Source of the DNA: Enhydrobacter aerosaccus
GTDB taxonomy: Bacteria; Pseudomonadota; Alphaproteobacteria; Reyranellales; Reyranellaceae
NCBI GenBank assembly: GCA_903915535.1
Contig: CAIWTJ010000272.1
Span: forward strand, 1-64,000
Reading direction: 5' to 3'
DNA length: 64,000 nt
The translations under genes and the position numbers were made by a program. The notes beneath the pieces are model-generated. The model was not told where the DNA came from. It did not search any database and worked only from the letters and a program-made list of their open reading frames with translations. Shown piece after piece: positions 55,733 through 64,000 of the stretch (the stretch's first letter is position 1; every line of letters begins with the position of its first letter).

Positions 55733-56872
55733 ATGGCAAACCTAACCGACATCACGATCCGCTCTCTTGCTCCGCCGCTCAAAGGCCAGCGTGATTACTT
55801 CGACGATGCTTTGGCAGGCTTCGGAGTTCGCGTCAGCCAAGGCGGTACGCGATCGTTCTTTCTCTTCACTGGAAAGAAGAAGAACCGCGAGCGCAAGAGT
55901 ATCGGCCGTTGGGGAATTATCACTCTCGCCCAAGCGCGTGCTGAAGCGAAGCGTATCCTCGCAGAGCGCACTTTGGGTAATCACCAGTCCAAGACGACGA
56001 CGTTCAATGCCGCGCTCAAACTGTTCGAGGAGCAAAAGTATCCCACACTACGGCCCCGCACACGGCGGGACTACAAGGGCACGTTGGCCCGCCACTTCAC
56101 GAAGAAGCTGGGCGACTACCGACTTTCCGACATCGACTTCGACACGGTTACTCGCATCACCGACAAACTGGTGAAAACGCCGACCGAACAACGGCACGCT
56201 CTTATCGTCTGTGGCACATTCTTCAAGTGGTGTGTCCGCCGTCGTCTTCTCAAGCACAGTCCCCTCGATGGGGCAGATATGCCGAAGCTGCCAACGCGCA
56301 AGCGAGTGCTGACTGACGAGGAGTTGGTGAAAGTCTACCGTGCGGCCGAGAAGCAATCCCATCCATACGGCACGATTGTTCGGCTACTTATCCTCACCGG
56401 CCAACGCAAAGGCGAAATTACCGCTCTTCGGCAGCGCTGGTACAAACACAACGAACAGTCGCTCACACTTCCCGCGGAGATCACCAAGAACAACCGCGAG
56501 CACTTCGTACCTCTCGGTCCAATGGCGCGGGCTATTATCGACAAACTGCCCGAGAAAGCCGAGCTGTGGTTCCCGTCCAAGCGGCAGAACGGCAAATACT
56601 TCTCCGGGTTCTCGAAGTGCTTTGCCAGGATGATCGAAGACTTGGAGGACGTTGCACCGTTCACGCTTCACGACTTGCGCCGGACGTTCTCAACCAACCT
56701 TGCCAAACTCGGCGTGCTTCCGCACATCAAGGAAGCGCTGCTCAATCACATCTCAGCAAAGAGCGAGGTCGAGGCGATCTACGATCACTTCACCTACATG
56801 CCTGAGAAGCGTGACGCGATTGAACGATGGGAAGCACACTTATCCAAGCTATTAGCTACCATCCGCTCATAA
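55733..56872 (+). CDS. Tyrosine integrase, P4-like family (second element)
   Basis: MANLTDITIRSLAPPLKGQRDYFDDALAGFGVRVSQGGTRSFFLF; LTGQRKGEITALR; HDLRRTFSTNLAKLG. Confidence 0.92.
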   Translation: MANLTDITIRSLAPPLKGQRDYFDDALAGFGVRVSQGGTRSFFLFTGKKKNRERKSIGRWGIITLAQARAEAKRILAERTLGNHQSKTTTFNAALKLFEEQKYPTLRPRTRRDYKGTLARHFTKKLGDYRLSDIDFDTVTRITDKLVKTPTEQRHALIVCGTFFKWCVRRRLLKHSPLDGADMPKLPTRKRVLTDEELVKVYRAAEKQSHPYGTIVRLLILTGQRKGEITALRQRWYKHNEQSLTLPAEITKNNREHFVPLGPMARAIIDKLPEKAELWFPSKRQNGKYFSGFSKCFARMIEDLEDVAPFTLHDLRRTFSTNLAKLGVLPHIKEALLNHISAKSEVEAIYDHFTYMPEKRDAIERWEAHLSKLLATIRS

Positions 56873-56882
56873 GCGGGATTTT

Positions 56883-57263
56883 CTATTGCTTGGTATAGAC
56901 TGCCGGTCTTTCCTGACTGTTGGCGTTTGCTTTACCTTTTCCCTCCAGCTTATTTCCGTTCAAAACCAAATCTACGTTGCCGCCTTCGATGGTAGTCATC
57001 GTAAAATGGTTACCGACAAACGTAGCAACAACTGTGTACTTGCCCACTGCATCGCCGAAAGTACCGGCGTATTTAGTTTTGACGCACGTAATGTGTCCTC
57101 GGACGCTGCCATTTGGCTCTACACCGGTTATGTCGAAAATGTTTTGACCGCAAAATGCACTGTCGGCTACCCACCGGCCTTTCAACTGTTCAGAAGGCGA
57201 TTGCGCGAAAGCAAATACAGGCGTGCCGAGAGCCGCTACCAAACTAAATGCCAAAATCCTCAT
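56883..57263 (-). CDS. Small secreted protein
   Basis: Signal peptide MRILAFSLVAALGTPVFAFAQ. Confidence 0.55.
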   Translation of the reverse strand: MRILAFSLVAALGTPVFAFAQSPSEQLKGRWVADSAFCGQNIFDITGVEPNGSVRGHITCVKTKYAGTFGDAVGKYTVVATFVGNHFTMTTIEGGNVDLVLNGNKLEGKGKANANSQERPAVYTKQ

Positions 57264-57394
57264 CGTTCTCCCCCCGTTGATGGTCGACCTTACCACTACA
57301 ATTGACAGTTGCGCGCTGGAGCGCGAACATATCCACACTACGGCTCTGGGCCTCAACCCGGCGCTATCGCGGTAGCTCCTAATTCGGAGTTATC

Positions 57395-57598
57395 GTGATG
57401 GACAAGTTGATATCGAGGAAGCAACTGAAGGAGTTAGTTCTCTACAGCCCGCAGCATATCCAACGACTAGAGAACGCAGGACAGTTTCCCAAGCGCGTGC
57501 GTCTTGGAAACGGCCCGCGGTCCCGAGTCGGATGGCTGCACCAGGAAGTGCAGGACTGGCTTCAGAAGCGTATCGATCAGAGACACACGGCTCCTTAG
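57395..57598 (+). CDS. AlpA/MerR-like HTH regulator (excisionase-like)
   Basis: LISRKQLKELVLYSPQHIQRLENAGQFPKRVRLG...VGWLHQEVQDWLQKR. Confidence 0.8.
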   Translation: MMDKLISRKQLKELVLYSPQHIQRLENAGQFPKRVRLGNGPRSRVGWLHQEVQDWLQKRIDQRHTAP

Positions 57599-57759
57599 GT
57601 GGAGGAGAGCGGCCCGTCCAACGGCCGCTCTTTCCGTTTCTAGGGGTGCGCTGCCTGGTCCCACGCTCATACCCGTTGCGGGTACACCCTCACGCTTCAC
57701 CATTGCGCTAACATAGCGTTTCACTGAGCCACACTTCGCCACCACGGTTCGTCCCGCTA

Positions 57760-57898
57760 GCGCGTGACCCAATCTCTTTTTCTTGCCTTCTTCCTTCCTC
57801 GCCTAGCTCCTCAGTCTAAAGGACAAGAATAAACCACCTACACGCGCGCGAGTTACCACTACACGACGCATTGCGGGGAAAGCGATTGGGTCACGCGC
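57760..57898. repeat. 17-bp perfect inverted repeat with 105-bp spacer
   Basis: TAGCGCGTGACCCAATC (57760-57776) and GATTGGGTCACGCGCTA (57882-57898). Confidence 0.85.
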
Positions 57899-58055
57899 TA
57901 TCGCTGCGGACTCACCGTGGGGCGCACGGTGCCGCGCAAGCGCGGTACAATTGACGATAGACAGTTCTTTCGTGTCTTAACGCTGGCATCCGACACCAGA
58001 AGCTACCTGCACCGACACGGGTTCCAACTTCGCGGGCTGGTGCCAGCCTCAACAC

Positions 58056-59072
58056 ATGAACAACAGAGCCATATTTGGCGCGGGCAATAAGCTCGATCTA
58101 CTTTTGCATTTCATCCAACATGACTTCCCTTCGGGCGTCACAATTATCGACCCCGACGGAAGTCTGGCGCGCGCCGTGCTCGATATCATTCCGCGAGCGG
58201 ACACAGAGCGAGCGTTCTATTTTGATCCGGCCAATTATCCGGCATCATTCAATGTATTCGAAAACGCTAAGGACAAATCGAAGCTCGTACAGGACTTGTG
58301 CGCTTTCTTCGACGCGCTTTTCCCTGCAGGGGCCGAAACTCTTACCCGGCTCAACAGCAACTTTTGTTTAGCGAACGTCCTAACGGTAATAGCTGACGAT
58401 CCCCGCTCGACCTTTATGAGCGTCCTCGAGTTCCTATCGGATAAGCAATTTCGGGAGGGGTGTCTTCGAAACTGCTCAAACAAAATCGCGCTCCGCAACT
58501 GGGACGCGATCGAAGGATGGGATATAGGGCAGCGAAAGAATGCCTTTGCTCAGATCGAAACCAAACTCGGCACGCTTCTACTTTCCCCAGTACTGCACGA
58601 CACGCTCCAACTGAAGTGCACCCACTTCTTCGAGCACAACGAGATCCTTATTGCCGACCTCTCCCGCGCGAAGATCGGCGACCGGGCATCGAAGTTGTTG
58701 GGGACGTTGCTCATCTCCCGCGCTAAGACGCCGGTGTACATCAACGACTTTCACTTCTTCGCCTCTGACTATCTGGCATCCCTCTTCTCTCAGGGCGGTT
58801 ATACCGTCGCTGTACAGTTCCTCTCCGCGCTTCCCCAGAACGTGGCTCAGGAGCTTTTGGGCTTTGACGAGAAGTTTATCTTTAGGACAACTCCCGAGGA
58901 TGCTGACCGGCTTAAATATTCGGTAGGCATCATGGAGCGGCGCGTCATCGTGGATTTAGGACCGAGTGAGTTTTTGCCCGGCCTGGCACTTAACCCGCCT
59001 ACTACCACGGGACGCTCTCAGGCAGTTCTCAACCGATCAATTGCCTGTCACACTCGCCAGCGGCGGAAGTAA
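58056..59072 (+). CDS. VirD4/HerA-like ATPase homologue with degenerate P-loop
   Basis: FGAGNKLDLLLHFIQHDFPSGVTIIDPDGSLA; ILIADLSRAKIGDRASKLLGTLLISRAKTPVYINDFHFFASD. Confidence 0.6.
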   Translation: MNNRAIFGAGNKLDLLLHFIQHDFPSGVTIIDPDGSLARAVLDIIPRADTERAFYFDPANYPASFNVFENAKDKSKLVQDLCAFFDALFPAGAETLTRLNSNFCLANVLTVIADDPRSTFMSVLEFLSDKQFREGCLRNCSNKIALRNWDAIEGWDIGQRKNAFAQIETKLGTLLLSPVLHDTLQLKCTHFFEHNEILIADLSRAKIGDRASKLLGTLLISRAKTPVYINDFHFFASDYLASLFSQGGYTVAVQFLSALPQNVAQELLGFDEKFIFRTTPEDADRLKYSVGIMERRVIVDLGPSEFLPGLALNPPTTTGRSQAVLNRSIACHTRQRRK

Positions 59073-59088
59073 CTCGGCGGAGACAGCA

Positions 59089-61008
59089 ATGAGTTGGTTC
59101 AAGAAAGAACCTCATCCAAGCTCTCAGGCATATTATGAAGCTGTGCTCGCCAGGACACCGCCATTTCCTACTCCCGAGCAATTCACCGACGAATTTCTGA
59201 GAGAGTTTGACGAACTCTGTGTCAAAGAGAACGTCCTGCCTCCAACTCAAAGATCGTCTCTATATCGTGATTTTGTCCGCGAGTTATACGTCCAAGATAT
59301 CTACTCCCCGATAGATAGCTATTACCTGGGCCGGAAGGCAGAACGACTTGAAGACATCCCGCGATTGCTGACTGAATTTAAACGTCCACTTTTCGCCGTA
59401 TTGCTTCAATTCCGTCGAGTAATGCGTTCCAATTCGAGCAACTTCCAAGTGCCTGCCTACGACTTCGTAGATATCACCGTGGTCGACAAAGTTCTCGGCG
59501 CTTTTAGTTGGCGCGACATTTTTTCGAAGTCATTTGTTCACATTGGCCTCTTTGAGCAATTGACCAAAAATTGCCACGACCTTTCACAAAAGCAGATTAG
59601 CGCTCGCGACGTTGAGAAAGGCAAGCGCGTCTATCCTTTGGATTTCAAAGGTGCCGTTCGAGATGCTGTTCACGCGTACTTCAAAGGAACGCCGTTGCTC
59701 AAACTATTTGAAGCCACTGTGTCTCTCGGTATCAGTGAAGATATTAGATTTCAGCATCAGTGGGTCATTGCACCTACTGGCTCCGGTAAAACGCAGCTAC
59801 TTCAGTCTCAAATAGCGGACGATTTGTCGGGCAAGTGCACGACCATTGTGATGGACAGTCAGGGGCTTGAAGAAGGGCGCCTTCTGTCGAACATCGAACG
59901 GCTCAAACACTTCGCGCCAGGCGGCGCACTCGACGGGAAACTTGTCGTCTTACAGCCCAACCCCGACTCACCCCTATCGCTAAATCTCTTCGACATGGGG
60001 CAGAACGACCCTTCACTTTCCGCTCGCGAGCGGCAGATGATGTACGCCTCGGCGCTCAAGATGATTTCGTTTTGTTTGGGCGGAACGACCGAACAGCAAC
60101 AGGACATGATTGAGTACCTTGTGCAGCTCGGACTAGAGATTGAAGGCGCAACAATAGACACCGTTCGCCGGATGTTGCAGCTCCCGAAGGCCGACTTTCA
60201 GAAGGAGTACGGCCCGGCGTTAGAGAGGGCTGACGAAGTGGTGCGGGACTACTTCCTACACAGCTTCCACGCACAAAGTATGAGCGTCACGCGCGAAGCT
60301 GTTATGCGCCGTATTATGGGAATGCTGAAGAACCCGACCTTCCGCAAAATGTACCAGGCGAAGACCAACTCTTTCGACATGAAGAAGGAGATCGATGCCG
60401 GGAAGGTCATTCTCATCAATACTGACGTTGCGTTACTAGGCGAAGCGGCCTGCGAGTTGTTTGGCCGCTACTTCATTTCTCTGTTGCTACTAGCTACTCA
60501 GCAGCGCCGCAGCGATATGCCGGTGCACGTCTACATCGATGAGTGCCAGGACTACATCGCCAACGACGAGAACGTTGCCACCCTGCTCGACAAAGCTAGG
60601 AAGCAGCGCGTTGCGTTCTCCTTCGCTCACCAGCGACTTGCGAACATAAAATCTCCAAACGTCCTCGATGCTCTTTCAAATTGCGCCATAAAGTTTGCGG
60701 GTGGCAACGTCACGGATGCTCCGGTACTGGCAAAATACATGCGAACGACGCCCGAGTTTATCGCCGACCAAAAACCGCTCTCCTTTGCAGCTTTCATCCG
60801 CGGTCAAACGCAGACTGCCGTTTCTTTGCAAGTACAGTACGGCGTGATGGAAGGCATGGAGCGAACGACATCCGCAGAGCATCGAGCAATTTGGGACGAC
60901 ATGGACGCGCGATACTACTCGCGTCCGACAGAACGGTTGGCCGAAGCTTCCGTCGAAGAGGAACAATCACCCCCGGCGAAGACTGGCGAGTGGGATGACG
61001 TGGTATAG
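59089..61008 (+). CDS. VirD4/TraD-like type IV secretion-family ATPase
   Basis: Walker A IAPTGSGKTQLLQS; MPVHVYIDECQDYIANDENVATLLDKARKQRVAFSFAHQ. Confidence 0.85.
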   Translation: MSWFKKEPHPSSQAYYEAVLARTPPFPTPEQFTDEFLREFDELCVKENVLPPTQRSSLYRDFVRELYVQDIYSPIDSYYLGRKAERLEDIPRLLTEFKRPLFAVLLQFRRVMRSNSSNFQVPAYDFVDITVVDKVLGAFSWRDIFSKSFVHIGLFEQLTKNCHDLSQKQISARDVEKGKRVYPLDFKGAVRDAVHAYFKGTPLLKLFEATVSLGISEDIRFQHQWVIAPTGSGKTQLLQSQIADDLSGKCTTIVMDSQGLEEGRLLSNIERLKHFAPGGALDGKLVVLQPNPDSPLSLNLFDMGQNDPSLSARERQMMYASALKMISFCLGGTTEQQQDMIEYLVQLGLEIEGATIDTVRRMLQLPKADFQKEYGPALERADEVVRDYFLHSFHAQSMSVTREAVMRRIMGMLKNPTFRKMYQAKTNSFDMKKEIDAGKVILINTDVALLGEAACELFGRYFISLLLLATQQRRSDMPVHVYIDECQDYIANDENVATLLDKARKQRVAFSFAHQRLANIKSPNVLDALSNCAIKFAGGNVTDAPVLAKYMRTTPEFIADQKPLSFAAFIRGQTQTAVSLQVQYGVMEGMERTTSAEHRAIWDDMDARYYSRPTERLAEASVEEEQSPPAKTGEWDDVV

Positions 61009-61069
61009 TGGGAACATAGTGCTCCACCACGCACGGTTACTTCCGAGCATTGGTTTTTTACAATGAGGT

Positions 61070-62035
61070 ATGCGTACTGAAGCTCCCAACGTCATTCTGC
61101 AGCAGAGAGATATTGATATCTTTCTCGCGCTTCAGGAGTTTCCGTATCTCAATCAGCATTACATCGGAGAGCTACTAGGCTTTCCACGCACTACCTCCGT
61201 ACAGAACGGCATCACGATCGTTCGCTATGAGGTGCTACGCCGTCGCCTACGGGCCTTGCGGTTAGCGGGCTACCTTCGCATCCATCCTGACAGCAAGCCA
61301 CGCAAGGGTGCCAAGGACCGCCCCCGCGCCTACATGCTCACCATCGAAGGCAAGAACGCGCTGAAGGTCCGGGGCCTCTACAAGCCCACCTACCGCCTCA
61401 GCAGCAGCTTCAATCACGACTTTGGATCGTGCCTCATCGTCGCGTCTATGAAGTTAGGCGTGAACAAGAACCCCAGTCTTCGCCTTATCGCCGCTGACGA
61501 AATCATCAATCACGCTTCCTGCCCGCAGAGCACACGAGACGCGCAGGAGCCTTTCTCTCTCCCTATAGCCGGGCACAGAGACGGCAATCCGAGAGTAAAA
61601 AAGCACGACTGGTCGCCGTGGGGCATTGGCTTCTCATATGCTGAGGGGAAGGAGCGCAAAATCTTCTTTCCCGGCCATGAGTTCGACTGCGACAGCGAGG
61701 GCTTGAGATCGGACAATAGGGACCGCTCATCCATCGAGCATCACTTGCGGAATATCCTGGAGCTGTTGGACGGCGGCTATAAGGCCCACTTCGGCGTGCC
61801 GAGCATGTACCCGCTCATTGTAGCCACCAGTCCGGAACGTATGCAGAAGATGATCGCGCTACTGCTGGTGCTCACGAAGGGTCAGGGATCGGAGAAGATC
61901 CTCTTCGACTACATGGACGACTACACAAATGATGGAACGTTCCCGCCCGCGACTGACTTCATGCTTACCAGATCGAAGCAGAGAGCGGGCCATGCGCCAT
62001 TCGATATTTTGAAAGCGTTAGGCGCAAATGTATGA
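61070..62035 (+). CDS. Replication-relaxation-like winged-helix protein
   Basis: LQQRDIDIFLALQEFPYLNQHYIGELLGFPRT ... LRRRLRALRLAGYLRI ... SSFNHDFGSCLIVASM. Confidence 0.65.
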   Translation: MRTEAPNVILQQRDIDIFLALQEFPYLNQHYIGELLGFPRTTSVQNGITIVRYEVLRRRLRALRLAGYLRIHPDSKPRKGAKDRPRAYMLTIEGKNALKVRGLYKPTYRLSSSFNHDFGSCLIVASMKLGVNKNPSLRLIAADEIINHASCPQSTRDAQEPFSLPIAGHRDGNPRVKKHDWSPWGIGFSYAEGKERKIFFPGHEFDCDSEGLRSDNRDRSSIEHHLRNILELLDGGYKAHFGVPSMYPLIVATSPERMQKMIALLLVLTKGQGSEKILFDYMDDYTNDGTFPPATDFMLTRSKQRAGHAPFDILKALGANV

Positions 62036-62106
62036 GGCTTCACTACCCATTACTTGACGGTAACAGACGTGCACGTAAAGTAGCGTCGCTAAATGGGGAG
62101 AGATAA

Positions 62107-62412
62107 ATGAGCGACGCGCTGAACGAACTTGCAGAGAGCCTTTTGAAACAGAAGGGTGTCTACAGTAAGGGCCTCGATGCAGAAGTATTGGCCCAAATGA
62201 AGAGCGATCTGGCCGACCGGATCGAAGATCGTGTGAATGCGGCAATCCTTGCGTATATGCCCGACGACAAGAAGCCGATGTTTGCTCTCATGCTAGATAC
62301 CGGCGCTCTGGAGGTAGACATCAAACGCTTCCTTCGTGAAAACGTTAAAGGCTTGCAGCCAGTTGTTGGCGCTGCCGTTGCCGACTTTCAGAAGGACTAC
62401 TTAGGTAAATAA
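62107..62412 (+). CDS. Hypothetical protein
   Basis: 101 aa ORF. Confidence 0.5.
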   Translation: MSDALNELAESLLKQKGVYSKGLDAEVLAQMKSDLADRIEDRVNAAILAYMPDDKKPMFALMLDTGALEVDIKRFLRENVKGLQPVVGAAVADFQKDYLGK

Positions 62413-62413
62413 A

Positions 62414-62435
62414 AAGCGCCCTAAGCTGGGCGCTT
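62414..62435. terminator. Bidirectional hairpin between convergent genes
   Basis: AAGCGCCC-TAAGCT-GGGCGCTT. Confidence 0.65.
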
Positions 62436-62442
62436 CGCGATG

Positions 62443-62655
62443 CTATTGCTGTTCAGCGATGAAGGCTTCCGAGCGCTTCAGCACTAGGACGGCGTTCATG
62501 AGATCGCCGTGCCCGAGTTGGTCGGTGTCCTTCCACTCATCACCATCTTTGTAGGACTTTGACAGAACGACATTGAAGTAGCTGTCGTTCTTCCAGATGG
62601 TCGCACTGACGTAGCCGACGCGGAACTTTGCGGCAGGTTGATTGTCCTTTGGCAT
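62443..62655 (-). CDS. Conserved hypothetical protein of mobile elements
   Basis: KFRVGYVSATIWKNDSYFNVVLSKSYKDGDEWKDTDQLGHGDLMNAVLVLKRSEAFI. Confidence 0.65.
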   Translation of the reverse strand: MPKDNQPAAKFRVGYVSATIWKNDSYFNVVLSKSYKDGDEWKDTDQLGHGDLMNAVLVLKRSEAFIAEQQ

Positions 62656-62817
62656 AAGACACTCCTCTCCCGCTGCTGTTGAAGTGCGGGGCACGACACT
62701 CTGCCGACGTGCTTTCGCACCCCACAAAGCATGCCTTGCGCGGCACTCCAACGAACCTCTGCCAAAATAATAGCATGGTAAAATTGGGGACAGTCGCTCT
62801 TCACAGGAGGCTGTCTC

Positions 62818-63492
62818 ATGTCAAATTTCATCGACTTCGCCGCGCTCAAGGCGGCAGTCTCAATCGACGCTGTTGCCGATTGGCTTCAGCTCGACCTCAA
62901 CAAGAAGCCCAACGGCCAGATGCGCGGTTGCTGCCCCATGCACAACGGCACAAATGACCGCGAGTTCGTCATCACGCCGAGCAAGGGACTGTTCTTTTGC
63001 TTCGGCCCGTGCGGTGGTGGAGACGCCATAAACCTGACCGCTCACGTCCTGAAGATCGGGACGAAGGAGGCGGCGCAGCGGATAGCAGAACGCTTCAAAA
63101 TCGGGGAAAGTGCGCGTCCAACCGCGCCAGTTCCCTCGTCTCCGCAAACCGATAGCGCCCCGCCTCAATCGACGGACGCTCTAAAGCCCCTCGACTATCT
63201 GACAACCGATCATCCTGCTATCGAAGCCCTCGGGCTGACCGTCGCAGTCTGCAAAGCACTCGGTATCGGCTTCGCGCCGAAAGGCATGATGCGAGGCCGT
63301 ATCGTGTTTCCACTTCGACTGCCGAACGGAACGCTCATCGGCTACCAGGGATTGGCGACGAAGGAGGACATGACACCCCTCCTGCTATTCCCGAAGAACC
63401 TCGACCAGATGGTCGCCGCTCCCGCTAAGGAAGAGGAAGCGCCGAAACAACAGCCGGATGAGCTTCGCAAACTATTTCGTGTCGTCGCTTAG
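62818..63492 (+). CDS. CHC2 zinc-finger DNA primase-like protein
   Basis: MRGCCPMHNGTNDREFVITPSKGLFFCFGPCGGGDAINLTAHV. Confidence 0.82.
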   Translation: MSNFIDFAALKAAVSIDAVADWLQLDLNKKPNGQMRGCCPMHNGTNDREFVITPSKGLFFCFGPCGGGDAINLTAHVLKIGTKEAAQRIAERFKIGESARPTAPVPSSPQTDSAPPQSTDALKPLDYLTTDHPAIEALGLTVAVCKALGIGFAPKGMMRGRIVFPLRLPNGTLIGYQGLATKEDMTPLLLFPKNLDQMVAAPAKEEEAPKQQPDELRKLFRVVA

Positions 63493-63677
63493 GCGGCACA
63501 GTTCCCCAGAACGAGTGCTCATCGCTTGTTCGGCCCTCTCCTTCACCGGAGGGGGCTTCTTTCTTGAGAGAATGCTCGCTTCGTTTCCGAGCGCGCTGTC
63601 CACTTGTCGACACCCAGCGCTGGGTTATCTGTTGGCCCTCGTTCTACTCGCCACGCTATTGGCGCAGTATTGGGATG

Positions 63678-63998
63678 TTACTCATCCGCCTCGGGAGAAG
63701 CGGGAGCGCTATCGGATGCCTGACTGAGGCTTTGCGCTTCAGGATTAGGGGTCGCGTAGTTGATTTCAGTCGGTGGCTTCTCGATAGGCACAGGTACTGG
63801 AGAAGCACGAGCCACCGGAGGAGCAGGATACTTCTCCATCTGCCTCGCGATGTATCGCAGGCCACGCTCCTCAGCAGGTATCGGCGCGAAAATACTGGCG
63901 ACTCGGCCAAGGTAAACGCTCTTCGTCTTCACCTTCTTGCCGACGCGGTAGCTCGTCTGTTCATAGACGTACTGCCTGCCGTTGATGGTTTTGACCAC
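63678..63998 (-). CDS. Hypothetical mobile-element protein (may extend past window)
   Basis: MVKTINGRQYVYEQTSYRVGKKVKTKSVYLGRV. Confidence 0.5.
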   Translation of the reverse strand: MVKTINGRQYVYEQTSYRVGKKVKTKSVYLGRVASIFAPIPAEERGLRYIARQMEKYPAPPVARASPVPVPIEKPPTEINYATPNPEAQSLSQASDSAPASPEADE

Positions 63999-64000
63999 GC

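Larger units (their letters stand above)
55587..64000. mobile_element. Second integrative element (IME/ICE-like), partial in window
   Basis: P4-type integrase just downstream of the tRNA 3' end, visibly lower GC, AlpA-like, VirD4-like ATPases, Replic_Relax-like, CHC2 protein. Confidence 0.75.

Noticed and set aside
63458-63727. Small ORF overlapping the CHC2 gene end
   Set aside because: Weak coding support and overlap with both neighbours.

Overview
GC-rich, probably alphaproteobacterial chromosome window with two integrative elements abutting at one tRNA-Gly(CCC) locus. (1) Host flank, 1-5220: prephenate dehydrogenase C-terminus, gamma-glutamylcyclotransferase (ChaC-like), TetR regulator, cystathionine beta-lyase, trans-3-hydroxy-L-proline dehydratase-like proline racemase, acyl-CoA dehydrogenase. 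(2) A complete-looking ~50 kb prophage (about 5221-55548) bounded by a 37-bp direct repeat of the tRNA-Gly 5' half. It has a leftward early operon (about 18.4 to 5.3 kb: integrase, a hypermodified-thymine enzyme homologue, DUF5131, ASCH, nucleoside deoxyribosyltransferase-like, GNAT, ParB-like), a CI/Cro-like switch with palindromic operators, a rightward replication module (CHC2 primase, methyltransferase, P-loop helicase-like), a lambda-like head module (gpA, W, B, C, D, E), a Mu-like contractile tail module, a secreted beta-helix protein, and a lysis cassette. (3) From 55.6 kb to the window end, the start of a lower-GC integrative element (P4-type integrase, AlpA-like, two VirD4/HerA-like ATPases of which one lacks Walker A, Replic_Relax-like wHTH, CHC2 zinc-finger protein). 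Main unexplained signals: 17 exact copies of the 13-bp palindrome CGAACG(G/C)CGTTCG, spread through the prophage only, in all three coding frames and in intergenic DNA; an exactly mirror-symmetric array of ten TGTARC hexamers at 26922-27148 (candidate origin); a candidate DNA-base hypermodification cluster; and an att arrangement in which phage DNA supplies the 5' half of the tRNA.
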